Source: Planctomycetota bacterium
Lineage (GTDB): Bacteria > Planctomycetota > UBA1135 > GCA-002686595
Assembly (NCBI GenBank): GCA_002686265.1
Contig: NZBA01000050.1
Location: forward strand, 124,001-188,000
DNA: 64,000 bases
Direction of reading: 5' to 3'
A program made the position numbers and the translations under genes. Below are positions 27,197-36,890 of this stretch, in pieces. Numbering within the stretch: the first letter of the stretch is position 1; every line of letters begins with the position of its first letter. A model generated the notes under the pieces. That model had not been told where the DNA came from and did no database searches. It saw only the letters and a list, made by a program, of their open reading frames with translations.

Positions 27197-28228
27197 ATGG
27201 ACAGTACCCTGATCGCCCTGGACGTGATGGGCGGGGACTCTGCCCCGCGGAGCACGCTCGTCGGCGTCCTGCGAGCCTGTACGGGCGAGGCTGGGGACCA
27301 CCTTCCCCCCGAGCGGCTGCTGCTCGTCGGCGACGAGGCCGTCATCCACCGTGAGTTGGAGCGCCTAGACGAGGACTTCGAGGGTAGCCTCCCCGACCTC
27401 GCCGTGCGCCACGCGAGCCAGGCGGTCGGGATGGACGAGTCGCCCTCGGCGGTCCTGCGCTCCAAGCCGGACTCCTCGATCGCCGTTTGCGTCGAGGCCG
27501 TCAAGAGCGGGGCGGTCGGGGCGATGGTCAGCATGGGCAACACCGGCGCGGTCGTCGGATCCGCGACCCTCGGCCTACGGACCCTGGCCGGCGTGCGGCG
27601 CCCGGGAATCGCCGTCACCTTGGCCTTCACCGACCGGCGCCTGACCCTGCTGGACATGGGCGCGAACATCGATCCCAAGCCCGAGCACCTGCTGCAGTAC
27701 GGGCTGATGGGGACGGTCTACGCCCGCGAGTGCCTGGGCGTCGAGGCCCCGCGCGTGGGCCTCTTGAACATCGGCGAGGAACCCTCGAAGGGAACGGCGC
27801 TGCTGAAGGCCGCCCACGCGCTGCTGGAGTCCTCGCGCCTCGAGTTCGCCGGCAACGTCGAGGGTGGGGACCTGTTCCGGCAGACGACCGACGTCATCGT
27901 GACCGACGGTTTCACCGGCAACGTCGTCCTGAAGCTCCTGGAGAGCTACTCGGCCCTGATGATCGACCTCGTGTTGGGGGAGTTGAAGGCCCACGGCGTG
28001 GACTGGGAGCCCGCCGCCCTGAGCAGCCTGGAGCGCAAGATCGACTACGCCGAAGTCGGCGGAGCCCTGCTCCTGGGCGTCGCCGGTGTGGTGGTGATCG
28101 GCCACGGTCGCTCCGACCCCAACGCGGTGGCGAATGCGCTGGGTCTGGCCGGGCGAGCCCTCGACGCGGGGATCAACACGAGCATCGTCGAGGGCGTCGA
28201 GCGAGCCACGCGCGAGGGAGCGGCGTGA
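27197..28228 (+). CDS. plsX: phosphate acyltransferase PlsX
   Basis: IALDVMGGDSAP, GNTGAVVGSATLGLRTL, NIGEEPSKGT, VTDGFTGNVVLKLLE. Confidence 0.96.
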   Translation: MDSTLIALDVMGGDSAPRSTLVGVLRACTGEAGDHLPPERLLLVGDEAVIHRELERLDEDFEGSLPDLAVRHASQAVGMDESPSAVLRSKPDSSIAVCVEAVKSGAVGAMVSMGNTGAVVGSATLGLRTLAGVRRPGIAVTLAFTDRRLTLLDMGANIDPKPEHLLQYGLMGTVYARECLGVEAPRVGLLNIGEEPSKGTALLKAAHALLESSRLEFAGNVEGGDLFRQTTDVIVTDGFTGNVVLKLLESYSALMIDLVLGELKAHGVDWEPAALSSLERKIDYAEVGGALLLGVAGVVVIGHGRSDPNAVANALGLAGRALDAGINTSIVEGVERATREGAA

Positions 28229-28325
28229 GCGCGCGACCCTACCACCGTCCCCGCCCTCGCCCCCGAAAGGGGAGCGCCCACCGACCGTCCGACGCTATCA
28301 TCCGTGCGGAGAGGAGACCGGCGAC

Positions 28326-29315
28326 ATGAGTTCCATCATCCCTGTCGGCATTGCGGGAATCGGGTCGTACGCACCCGAGCGCGTGGTGCCCAACGCCCAT
28401 TTCGAGGAGTTCCTCGACACGAGCGACGAGTGGATCGTACAGCGCACCGGCATCAAGGAGCGGCGCTTCGTCGCCGCCGGCGAGAACACCTCGCACATGT
28501 GCCTCGCGGCCGCGCGCAAGGCCCTGGAGGCGGCGGGCGTGACCGGCGAGGAGCTGGACATGATCATCGTCGGCACGGTCTCCCCAGACCAGCAGCTGCC
28601 GGCCGTCGCCAACCTGGTGCAGGTCGGGCTGGGAGCGACCAAGGCCGCCTGTTTCGATGTGAACGCGGCCTGCACGGGGTTCTTGACCTCCCTGGTCACC
28701 GCCGAGTCGTTCATCGCCGCCGGCCGCGCCCGGCGCGTGCTGGTCCTGGGAGCCGAGACGCTCTCGCGCTTCATCGACTTCACCGACCGCGGCTCGTGCA
28801 TCCTCTTCGGCGACGGTGCCGGCGCCGCCGTCCTGATGCCCCACGCCGACTGCGGCCAAGGGGAGATCCTGCGCTCCACCATGGGCAGCGACGGCGAGGG
28901 GTACTCGGTGATCGAGATGCCCGCCGGTGGCTCCGGCCGCCCGGCGAGTCACGAGACCGTCGAAGCGCGCGAGCACTTCCTGAAGGTGCACGGCCGCGAT
29001 GTCTACCGCTTCGCCGTGGCGAAAATCGCGTCCCTGGTGCGCGAGATGCTCGAGGGACACACCCTCGACGAGGTGAGCGTCGTCGTTCCGCACCAAGTCA
29101 ACCGCCGCATCATCGACTCGGCCGTCGAGAAGCTCGACATCCCGCCCGAGAAGGTGGTCATCAACATCGACCGCTATGGCAACACTTCCGCCGCCAGCGT
29201 GCCGCTGGCCCTCGACGAGGCGCTCAGGGACGGGCGTATCGAGAAGGACAAGCTGGTCATCATGGCGGCCTTCGGTGCCGGCTTGAGCTGGGGCGGCGCC
29301 CTGGTCCGCTGGTAG
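28326..29315 (+). CDS. fabH: beta-ketoacyl-ACP synthase III
   Basis: TSDEWIVQRTGIKERRF, DVNAACTGFL, VVPHQVNRRIIDS, NIDRYGNTSAAS. Confidence 0.97.
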   Translation: MSSIIPVGIAGIGSYAPERVVPNAHFEEFLDTSDEWIVQRTGIKERRFVAAGENTSHMCLAAARKALEAAGVTGEELDMIIVGTVSPDQQLPAVANLVQVGLGATKAACFDVNAACTGFLTSLVTAESFIAAGRARRVLVLGAETLSRFIDFTDRGSCILFGDGAGAAVLMPHADCGQGEILRSTMGSDGEGYSVIEMPAGGSGRPASHETVEAREHFLKVHGRDVYRFAVAKIASLVREMLEGHTLDEVSVVVPHQVNRRIIDSAVEKLDIPPEKVVINIDRYGNTSAASVPLALDEALRDGRIEKDKLVIMAAFGAGLSWGGALVRW

Positions 29316-29391
29316 CCCCCGGGTGCGCACGCTTCATCGGGAGCACGTCCGTCATGAGTAGCATCGACTCAGTGTTCCGCCGCTGGAAGCC

Positions 29392-30309
29392 ATGACCGCC
29401 GCGATCCTGTTTCCCGGGCAAGGTGCCCAGTTCGAGGGCATGGGACGCGACTGGAGCGAGGCCGACGAGGCCGCGCGCGAGACCTTCGCCGAGGCCGACC
29501 GCATCCTGGGCTTCTCCCTCTCGAAGGCCTGCTGGGAGGGCGGTGACGAGGTGAACCGCACCGACCTCGCCCAGCCGGGGATCTTCACCACGAGCGTGGC
29601 GGCCGTACGCGCCTTGGAAGGCCGCGGCCTCGACCGCGCCCGCGCGGCTGCGACCTGCGGCTTGAGCCTGGGGGAGTACAGCGCCCTGTGGTGCGCCGGC
29701 TCCCTGGATTTCGCCGATGGACTGCGCCTGGTGCGCCTGCGCGGCGAGGCAATGCAGGCGGCTAGCGAGGCGACTCCCTCGGGCATGGTGTCCTTGTTGG
29801 GCGCCGACGAGAGCTCCGCGCAAGCCCTGGCGACCGTAGGCGCCGGGCGCGGCGTGTGCTCGGTCGCCAACCTGAACGCTCCGGGCCAGATCATCCTCTC
29901 GGGAGAGCTCGACGCCCTCGATGCAGTCGAGGCTGTCGCCTCCGACCACGGCGTGCGGCGCACACGCCGCCTGGTGGTAGCCGGGGGCTTCCACTCCGAG
30001 TGCATGCGCCCGGCGGCCGAGCGCCTCGAGGCGGCTCTACGCGAGATCGAGCTGCGGCCGCCGACGGTGCCCTTCTACAGCAACGTCACCGCCGAGGCGA
30101 CCGACGATCCAGCGCGCATCGCGGCGCAGCTCGCGGACCAGGTCTGCTCGCCCGTGCTCTGGCAGCGCAGCATCCAAGCCCTGCTCGACGCGGGCGTGAG
30201 CGAGTTCCTCGAACCCGCTCCCGGGCGCGTCCTGGCGGGTCTGATGAAGAAGATCGCCCCCTCCGCCCGGGTGGACTCAGCCGCCACTCCGGCCCCAAGG
30301 GGGGCCTGA
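29392..30309 (+). CDS. fabD: malonyl CoA-acyl carrier protein transacylase
   Basis: ILFPGQGAQFEGMG, GLSLGEYSALW, FYSNVTAEATDDP, LEPAPGRVLAGLMKKI. Confidence 0.96.
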   Translation: MTAAILFPGQGAQFEGMGRDWSEADEAARETFAEADRILGFSLSKACWEGGDEVNRTDLAQPGIFTTSVAAVRALEGRGLDRARAAATCGLSLGEYSALWCAGSLDFADGLRLVRLRGEAMQAASEATPSGMVSLLGADESSAQALATVGAGRGVCSVANLNAPGQIILSGELDALDAVEAVASDHGVRRTRRLVVAGGFHSECMRPAAERLEAALREIELRPPTVPFYSNVTAEATDDPARIAAQLADQVCSPVLWQRSIQALLDAGVSEFLEPAPGRVLAGLMKKIAPSARVDSAATPAPRGA

Positions 30310-30459
30310 AGGCGCCCGACTGCGCCGTCACGGCTGATTTCGAGGTCCGAGGGGCCGTTGCAAAGCCCCGAGGCCGTGCGTACAGTCCCGCCTTCGCCCC
30401 CCGGCGAGCACCTCCATCCCAGACGCTTCTTCTCCAGCGATCCCCTCCAGGCGACCAGC

Positions 30460-31224
30460 GTGTCCGACCCCTCCCAGCCCCCTGCTCGCGACCTCGAGGG
30501 TCGCGTGGCTCTGGTGACCGGCGCCTCCCGCGGCATCGGCCGCGCGATCGCCGTGCGGCTCGCCGTGCGCGGAGCGCGCGTGGCGTGCGTCGCCACCCGG
30601 GCGGAGAACTGCGAAGACACCGTCGAGGCCTGCGCCGCCGAGACGGATGGGGCACGCGCCTACGGCGTGGACGTGGCCGACACCCAGGCCGTCGCGGCCC
30701 TGGTCGCTCAGGTCCGCGATGAGCTCGACGGCCTCGCGGTGCTGGTCAACAACGCCGGCGTAACCCGCGATCAGCTCCTGCTGCGCATGAGCGAGGAGGA
30801 CTTCGATCGGGTGATCGAGGTCAACCTCAAGGGCTCATGGAACTTCCTCAAGGCCGCCGCCCGGCCGTTGATGAAGGCGCGCGGCAAGATCGTCAACATC
30901 TCCTCGGTGGTGGGCCTGACGGGCAACGCCGGGCAGGTGAACTACGCGGCCAGCAAGGCCGGCATCCACGGCATGACCCGCTCGCTGGCAAAGGAACTCG
31001 CCGGCCGAGGGGTGTGCGTGAACGCGGTTGCCCCGGGCTTCGTGGCAACCGACATGACAGCGGACCTCACCGAGGGGTCCGCGCAGGAATGGAAAGACTC
31101 CATCCCATTGGGTCGCATCGGCACGCCGGACGATGTGGCCGCGGCGGTGGAGTTTCTGATCGGGCCCGGAGGAGACTATATTACCGGGCAGGTCATCGTC
31201 GTCGACGGAGGCCTGAGCCTCTAG
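30460..31224 (+). CDS. fabG: 3-oxoacyl-ACP reductase
   Basis: ALVTGASRGIGRAIAVRLA, NNAGVTRDQLLLRM, NYAASKAGIHGMTRSLAKEL, GDYITGQVIVVDGGL; GTG start. Confidence 0.96.
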   Translation: MSDPSQPPARDLEGRVALVTGASRGIGRAIAVRLAVRGARVACVATRAENCEDTVEACAAETDGARAYGVDVADTQAVAALVAQVRDELDGLAVLVNNAGVTRDQLLLRMSEEDFDRVIEVNLKGSWNFLKAAARPLMKARGKIVNISSVVGLTGNAGQVNYAASKAGIHGMTRSLAKELAGRGVCVNAVAPGFVATDMTADLTEGSAQEWKDSIPLGRIGTPDDVAAAVEFLIGPGGDYITGQVIVVDGGLSL

Positions 31225-31257
31225 GAGTCCGGCCAGAACCCGAAGGGAAGTAGCAAC

Positions 31258-31497
31258 GTGAGCGATACTTCGATCGAAGAGAAGGTCATCAGCATCGTCT
31301 GCGATCAGATGGGCGCGACGCCCGACAAGGTCACGAGCGATACGTCGTTCATCAACGACCTCGGGGCGGACTCGCTCGACACGGTCGAGTTGGTGATGGA
31401 GTTCGAGGACGAGTTCGAGATTTCCATCCCCGATGAGGACGCGGAGAAGATCCAGACCGTGGGGGCTGCTGTCTCCTACATCCAGGGGAAGTCCTGA
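31258..31497 (+). CDS. acpP: acyl carrier protein
   Basis: [39 protein letters not shown] (DSL phosphopantetheine site); GTG start. Confidence 0.98.
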   Translation: MSDTSIEEKVISIVCDQMGATPDKVTSDTSFINDLGADSLDTVELVMEFEDEFEISIPDEDAEKIQTVGAAVSYIQGKS

Positions 31498-31530
31498 GAA
31501 GGGGGGCGCGCGCCACTGCGGAGAACGACC

Positions 31531-32775
31531 ATGCGCCGCGTAGCCATCACGGGTTTGGGGACCGTCAACCCCCTGGGAATCGGCGTCGCTGAGACTTGGC
31601 GGCGCATGCTGGCGGGAGAGAACGGCGTCGGCCCGAACCCGCACTTCGACACCTCCGAGTATTCGGTCCGGATCGGGGCCTTCGTGGACTGGGAGGTCGA
31701 GCAGCACTTCTCGCGTCCAGATCAGCGCAAGCTCGATCCGTTCACGATGTGGGCCCTGATGTCGGCCGACGAGGCCCTGGCGGACGCCGGACTCCCGGGG
31801 CTGGCGGAGGAAGACGAGGAGCGCCGTTACCGATACGGCGCGATCATCGGGACCGGAATCGGGGGGATCACGGGCATCGAGGAGCAGCACCACGTCTTGC
31901 TCGCGAAGGGTGCGGGGCGGGTTTCGCCACACTTCATCCCGCGCATCATGGCCAATGCGGTCGCGGGGCAGGTCTCGATCCGCAACGGTCTGATGGGGAC
32001 CTCGTTCACCACGTCTAGCGCCTGCGCCTCCTCGGGCCACGCCATGGGCATGGCCTGGCAGTCGATCCGCCATGGCGAATCCGACCTGGTGCTGACCGGC
32101 GGGGCCGAGTCGGCCACCACCACCCTTGGGTTGGCCGGCTTCTGCTCGGCCAAGGCCCTCTCGACCCGCAACGACGACCCCAAAGCGGCGTCGCGCCCCT
32201 TCGATCGGGATCGCGACGGCTTCGTGATGGGGGAGGGAGCCGCGGTGTTGGTGTTCGAGGAGTGGGAGCGCGCCCGCGCTCGGGACGCCCGCATCTACGC
32301 CGAGGTCGTTGGGTTCGGCTCCACCGACGACGCCTTCCACATCACCGCCCCGCGCGAGGACGGCAAGGGGCCTGCGCGGGCCATGCGTCTGGCCCTGGCG
32401 GCGGGAGCGGTGGACCCTGAATCGGTGGACTACGTCAATGCCCACGGGACCAGTACGCACTACAACGACATGATCGAGACGCGAGCGTTGCGGACGGTCT
32501 TCGCGGCCCACGCCGACGCCCTGGCGGTCTCGTCGACCAAGTCGATGCTCGGGCACCTGATGGGCGCCTCCTCGGCCGTGGAACTCCTGGCGACGGCCCT
32601 CTCGGTGCACCACGGCCAGGTCCATCCGACCCGCAACTACACGACGCCGGACCCTGAGTGCGACCTCGATTACGTCCCCGGAGAGGCCCGCGAGGTTCCC
32701 CTGCGCCACGCCCTCTCCAACTCCCTCGGGTTCGGCGGACACAACGTCTCGATCTGCCTTCGCCGAGCGGAATGA
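31531..32775 (+). CDS. fabF: beta-ketoacyl-ACP synthase II
   Basis: RVAITGLGTVNPLG, SSACASSGHAMGMA, NAHGTSTHYND, SSTKSMLGHLMGASSAVE, NSLGFGGHN. Confidence 0.97.
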   Translation: MRRVAITGLGTVNPLGIGVAETWRRMLAGENGVGPNPHFDTSEYSVRIGAFVDWEVEQHFSRPDQRKLDPFTMWALMSADEALADAGLPGLAEEDEERRYRYGAIIGTGIGGITGIEEQHHVLLAKGAGRVSPHFIPRIMANAVAGQVSIRNGLMGTSFTTSSACASSGHAMGMAWQSIRHGESDLVLTGGAESATTTLGLAGFCSAKALSTRNDDPKAASRPFDRDRDGFVMGEGAAVLVFEEWERARARDARIYAEVVGFGSTDDAFHITAPREDGKGPARAMRLALAAGAVDPESVDYVNAHGTSTHYNDMIETRALRTVFAAHADALAVSSTKSMLGHLMGASSAVELLATALSVHHGQVHPTRNYTTPDPECDLDYVPGEAREVPLRHALSNSLGFGGHNVSICLRRAE

Positions 32776-32942
32776 GGGCCGTCGCGGCCGCGGTGGGGAC
32801 GTGCTAACATGCCCCTACGGAGCGGGTCCGAGCGAGGGCCGCGCGCGGCCGCGCGCCTCTGGCTCGAGGCTACCCGCGCCCCTCTGTCCAACCCCTGCTG
32901 ACCCCCCGCCCCCCCCTGCCAACCCCTGTCCAAGGCGAACCA

Positions 32943-33293
32943 TTGCTGACGAAGTTCCAGCAGCTGCTGCACGAGTACAAGAAGGAGATCTTCCACGCCG
33001 AGCACGACAAGCAGAGCGTCGACGACATCACGGCCAAGTGCTTGCACGTCACCGAGGACGTGCTCCGGAACAAGTTTCACTACCACTTCCACAAGTTGCC
33101 GGACGCCGACCGCGCGGAGATCATCAACATGATCAACAACTACACCCGCGAGGCGATCCTGCCACCGGTGGTGGAGCGGCTGGTCTACCGGCAGATGGTG
33201 CTCGAGAAACGCCTCGAAGCCCAGCTGCACTTGATGGAGCACCTTCTGGAGGAGGTCTCCGCCGGCGTTCAAGCCGGCGGGTCTTCCAGCTAG
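32943..33293 (+). CDS. small helical hypothetical protein
   Basis: 116 aa ORF, TTG start with AAGG-type RBS upstream; MLTKFQQLLHEYKKEIFHAEHDKQSVDD...; no family recognised. Confidence 0.6.
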   Translation: MLTKFQQLLHEYKKEIFHAEHDKQSVDDITAKCLHVTEDVLRNKFHYHFHKLPDADRAEIINMINNYTREAILPPVVERLVYRQMVLEKRLEAQLHLMEHLLEEVSAGVQAGGSSS

Positions 33294-33570
33294 AGCGTTT
33301 CCCCGTCCTCGCGCCCCCGCGACGGGCGCGCCGCGGTTACGCTGGAGCAGGATCTGCCGGGAAGCCCACGAACCGACCTGGAGAGCCGGCGAGAGGGCAG
33401 GTGGCTGTTCTCTGCAGTCCGACCGGCGAGGATACCTTCCCCAGCGACGCCGTTGTGAGCAACCCGCCGAGCTGTTCCCAATCCTGCCAGGCCCCGGCTT
33501 CGGCGGGGTTCGCAAGCCCCGAGCTCCCAGAGACCGCGAGAGCCAGACCCAGAGAGCACCGCCCAGCGCG

Positions 33571-34986
33571 ATGACGACAGAGATGCCCCCCAGGCAGCAC
33601 TCCGAAGCGGAGCTGCGAAGCACTTGTGAACGCTACGACCAGCAGCACCTGCTGCGCCATTGGGACGAGCTGGACGAGGAGGGGCGCTCGCGTCTCGCGG
33701 AGCAGATCAAGGCCGTGGACCTCGATCACGTTCAGACCCTAGGCCGAATCCTCGAACGCGACGAGGAGGAGGGCCGCGGCCACTTCGAGCCGCCGGAGGT
33801 CTTTCCGCTCGAGCGCAGCGGGCAACAGCGGGAGCTGGCTGCGGAGGCGACCGCCGTCGGTGAGGACCTTCTGGCGAGGGGCGCAGTGGGTTTTCTCCTG
33901 GTGGCCGGCGGGCAGGCCTCTCGCCTGGGGTACGACGGCCCCAAGGGGGCCTTTCCGGTCGGCCCCGTGACCGGGCGCTCTCTGTTCGAGTTCCATGCCC
34001 GGCGCCTCCTCCGCGTCGCGCGGCGCTACGAGACGCGCACGCCCTTCTACGTGATGACCTCGCCCACGAACGACGCCGCCACCCGGCGCTTCTTCGAGCG
34101 CCACGAGCACTTCGGCCTGCGTCCCGAGGACGTCTTCTTCTTCACCCAGTCGATGCTCCCGGCCCTTGACGAGACCGGGCGCGTGATGATGTCGGCCCCC
34201 GACGCCCTCTTCCTCGCTCCCGGCGGCCACGGTGGCGTCCTCCCAGCACTGCGCGACTCCGGCTGGCTCACCGATGCCCTCGAGCGCGGCGTGGAGCACC
34301 TCTCCTACTTCCAGGTGGACAACCCCCTTGTGCGTCCCACCGACCCCCTGTTTCTAGGTCTGCACGCCCGAGCGGGCGCCGGGATGTCCTCCAAGTTCGT
34401 GTCGAAGAGCGACCCCGAGGAGAAGGTGGGCGTGCTCGGACGGGTGGACGGGCGCCTCGGCTGCATCGAGTACTCCGACCTTCCCCCGCAGCTGCGCGAT
34501 GCGCGGGACGAGGACGACGTACTGCTCTTCCGGGCCGGGAACGTGGCTGTACACATGCTGCGTACCGAATTCGTGGATGAGATCACCCGCGACGGGCTCA
34601 AGCTGCCGTGGCATGTCGCGCGCAAGAAGATCCGCACCATCGACGAGGGCGGCCGCGAGACCGAGTGCCATGGCTTCAAGTTCGAGGCCTTCGTGTTCGA
34701 TGCGCTCGGCTTCTCGACCGACTGCGTCACCCTGGAGGTGGACCGAGACCTGGAGTTCAGCCCGGTCAAGAATGCCGAGGGCGGAGATTCTCCCGCCACC
34801 GCACGCCGCAGCCTGTGTGCCCTGCACGCGGGATGGGCGCGGTCAGCGGGCTGCGACGTAGCGCCGGTCGGCGAGGACGGGGTTTCGTGCGTCGAGGTGG
34901 ATCCGCTCTTGGCGGAGACCGCCGAGGATTTCGCCGCCGGCGAGCCGCGGCTCGTCGAGCGCGAGGGCGGGTTCCTCTACGAATGA
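33571..34986 (+). CDS. UDPGP-type 1 nucleotidyltransferase (UDP-N-acetylhexosamine/UDP-sugar pyrophosphorylase)
   Basis: LLVAGGQASRLGYDGPKGAFPVGPVTGRSLFEFHARRL; YFQVDNPLVRPTDPLFLGLH; CHGFKFEAFVFDAL. Confidence 0.92.
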   Translation: MTTEMPPRQHSEAELRSTCERYDQQHLLRHWDELDEEGRSRLAEQIKAVDLDHVQTLGRILERDEEEGRGHFEPPEVFPLERSGQQRELAAEATAVGEDLLARGAVGFLLVAGGQASRLGYDGPKGAFPVGPVTGRSLFEFHARRLLRVARRYETRTPFYVMTSPTNDAATRRFFERHEHFGLRPEDVFFFTQSMLPALDETGRVMMSAPDALFLAPGGHGGVLPALRDSGWLTDALERGVEHLSYFQVDNPLVRPTDPLFLGLHARAGAGMSSKFVSKSDPEEKVGVLGRVDGRLGCIEYSDLPPQLRDARDEDDVLLFRAGNVAVHMLRTEFVDEITRDGLKLPWHVARKKIRTIDEGGRETECHGFKFEAFVFDALGFSTDCVTLEVDRDLEFSPVKNAEGGDSPATARRSLCALHAGWARSAGCDVAPVGEDGVSCVEVDPLLAETAEDFAAGEPRLVEREGGFLYE

Positions 34987-36008
34987 GCCTCCGTGCTGCC
35001 CGCCCCGTCGTGGTGTTGATGGGAGGGCGCTCCGGCGAGCGTGAGGTCTCCCTGGGTTCTGGTGCGGCGGTCCTCGCGGCCTTGGCGAGCAGCGGCCCGC
35101 GAGCGGTGCAGCCGGTCGAAATCACGGGCGACGGGCGCTGGCGCTGGGAAACGGGCGAGGGCAATCCGGCGGAGGCCCTTGCGGCCCTTCCCGCCTGCGC
35201 CGTCTTCTTCCTGGCCTTGCACGGCGGCGAGGGCGAGGACGGGACCCTCCAGGGACTCCTGAGCGCCTGCGGCCGCACCTACACGGGCTCGGGAGTCGGG
35301 GCTTCCGCCCTCTGCATGGACAAGGCCGCGACGCGGGGAGTGCTGGCGGAGGCCGGCTTGGCGGTCGCCCCCGGCGTCAGGACCAGCCCCCGCGAGTGGG
35401 ACGCCCACGGCGGCGCCGTGCTCGACCGTCTGCAGTCGATGGAAGCCGCGGGCTGGTTCGTCAAGCCGAACGCCGGCGGCTCCTCTCTCGGCGTGCGGCG
35501 CATCGTGGAGGCCGACGAGCTCGGCGCAGCGATCACCGCTCTCCTAGCCGATGGCGAAGCCGTCCTCGTCGAGGCCCTCGTCGAAGGATGCGAGGCCTCG
35601 TGTCCGGTGCTGGGCAATCCTGGCGGCCCGCTGCGCGCCCTGGACCCGGTGGAAATCGTCCCGAGCGCCGCGGGCTTCTTCGATTACACGGAGAAGTACG
35701 ACGAGAGAGGCGGCGCGCGCGAGATCGTCCCGCCGACCGGGCTCTCGCGGGCCACCTGCGAACGCCTGCGCGAACTGGCTCTGCGCGCCCACGAGGTCAC
35801 CGGCTGCGCCGGAACCTCGCGCACGGACTTCATCGTGCCCAAGACCGATGCGAGCGAGGGCGAGCCCGTCGTGCTGGAGGTCAACACCCTGCCGGGATTG
35901 ACTCCGCGCTCACTGCTCCCCCAGTCAGCCGCGGCCGGGGGTCTGGGATTCGCCGAGCTGTGCGAGGAGCTCGTGGCCCTGGCGATCGCTTGCGAGGAGC
36001 GGCGGTGA
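34983..36008 (+). CDS. ddl: D-alanine--D-alanine ligase
   Basis: VVLMGGRSGEREVSLGSG, FFLALHGGEGEDGTLQGLL, VKPNAGGSSLGV, EVNTLPGLTPRSLLPQSAAAGG; ATGA overlap. Confidence 0.95.
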   Translation: MSLRAARPVVVLMGGRSGEREVSLGSGAAVLAALASSGPRAVQPVEITGDGRWRWETGEGNPAEALAALPACAVFFLALHGGEGEDGTLQGLLSACGRTYTGSGVGASALCMDKAATRGVLAEAGLAVAPGVRTSPREWDAHGGAVLDRLQSMEAAGWFVKPNAGGSSLGVRRIVEADELGAAITALLADGEAVLVEALVEGCEASCPVLGNPGGPLRALDPVEIVPSAAGFFDYTEKYDERGGAREIVPPTGLSRATCERLRELALRAHEVTGCAGTSRTDFIVPKTDASEGEPVVLEVNTLPGLTPRSLLPQSAAAGGLGFAELCEELVALAIACEERR

Positions 36009-36706
36009 GCGCGCCCTTGAAGATCGCCGTCGTCGGTGCCGGGGGGCGCATGGGAAGTCTGGCCCGCGAGCGCATCGTGGGCGTCGGGGACCTGGAGCTG
36101 GTCGCAAGCCTCGGGCGTGGCGACGCGTTGCGCCGGGCCCTAGAGGACAGCGGCGCCGAGGTGGGCCTGGACCTGACCGCCGCAGGCCAGGGCGCTGCCC
36201 ACGGCATGGAGATGCTGGCGGCCCGGGTTCGTCCGGTGATCGGCACCAGCGGCGTGACCTGCGAGGAGAACGAGGCCCTCGACCGAGCCGCGCGCGCGGT
36301 CGGCCTGGGCGGGTTGGTCGTGCCCAACTTCAGCCTCGGGATCTGGCTCCTCTCGCGCGCCGTGGAGGAAGCGGCGCGCCACTACCCACGGGTCGAGGTG
36401 ATCGAGATGCACCACGCGAACAAGCTCGACGCACCCTCGGGGACCGCACTCAACACAGCCGAGCGCATCGGGCGCGTTCAGGGCCGCCCAGCGCAGGAAG
36501 TCCCGATCCACTCGGTGCGCATCCCCGGGCTGCTCTCCAATCAGGAGGTGATGTTCGGCGGCGAGGGTGAGGTCTTGCGCCTTCGGCACGAGACCTACGG
36601 CCTGGCCTGCTTCGGCCCGGGGATCCTGGCCGCCTTGCGCTACGCCGCAGCGGCCGAGGGCGTCGAGCGCGGGATCGAGCACGCCTTCGAGGGGCCTCGG
36701 ACCTGA
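36005..36706 (+). CDS. dapB: 4-hydroxy-tetrahydrodipicolinate reductase
   Basis: IAVVGAGGRMGSL, VIGTSGV, VPNFSLGIWLL, EMHHANKLDAPSGTALNTAE; GTGA overlap. Confidence 0.95.
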   Translation: MSAPLKIAVVGAGGRMGSLARERIVGVGDLELVASLGRGDALRRALEDSGAEVGLDLTAAGQGAAHGMEMLAARVRPVIGTSGVTCEENEALDRAARAVGLGGLVVPNFSLGIWLLSRAVEEAARHYPRVEVIEMHHANKLDAPSGTALNTAERIGRVQGRPAQEVPIHSVRIPGLLSNQEVMFGGEGEVLRLRHETYGLACFGPGILAALRYAAAAEGVERGIEHAFEGPRT

Positions 36707-36790
36707 GCGCCCGGCCGCCGCGCCCGGCGCTTCAGCGAGCCAGGTCTTGCCTTGCGCCCGAGACTGTCCGATCCTCTGGGCGACCGGAAG

Positions 36791-36877
36791 GCCAAGGTGG
36801 CGGAATTGGTAGACGCGACGGATTCAAAATCCGTTTCCCGCAAGGGAGTAGGGGTTCGATTCCCCTCCTTGGTACCA
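36791..36877 (+). tRNA. tRNA-Leu (CAA), CCA encoded
   Basis: Acceptor GCCAAGG/CCTTGGT; anticodon stem ACGGA/TCCGT with loop TTCAAAA (CAA at 36825-36827); long variable arm TTCCCGCAAGGGAG; T-loop GGGG-TTCGATT-CCCC. Confidence 0.97.
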
Positions 36878-36890
36878 ATCCTCTCCTGAC

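Noticed and set aside
30835-32742. 635-aa minus-strand ORF
   Set aside because: Antisense to fabG-acpP-fabF, which are clearly coding.
36791-36877. tRNA-Leu as a genomic island attachment site
   Set aside because: No integrase nearby and no visible 3'-end duplication; flanking genes look like stable housekeeping/hypothetical genes.
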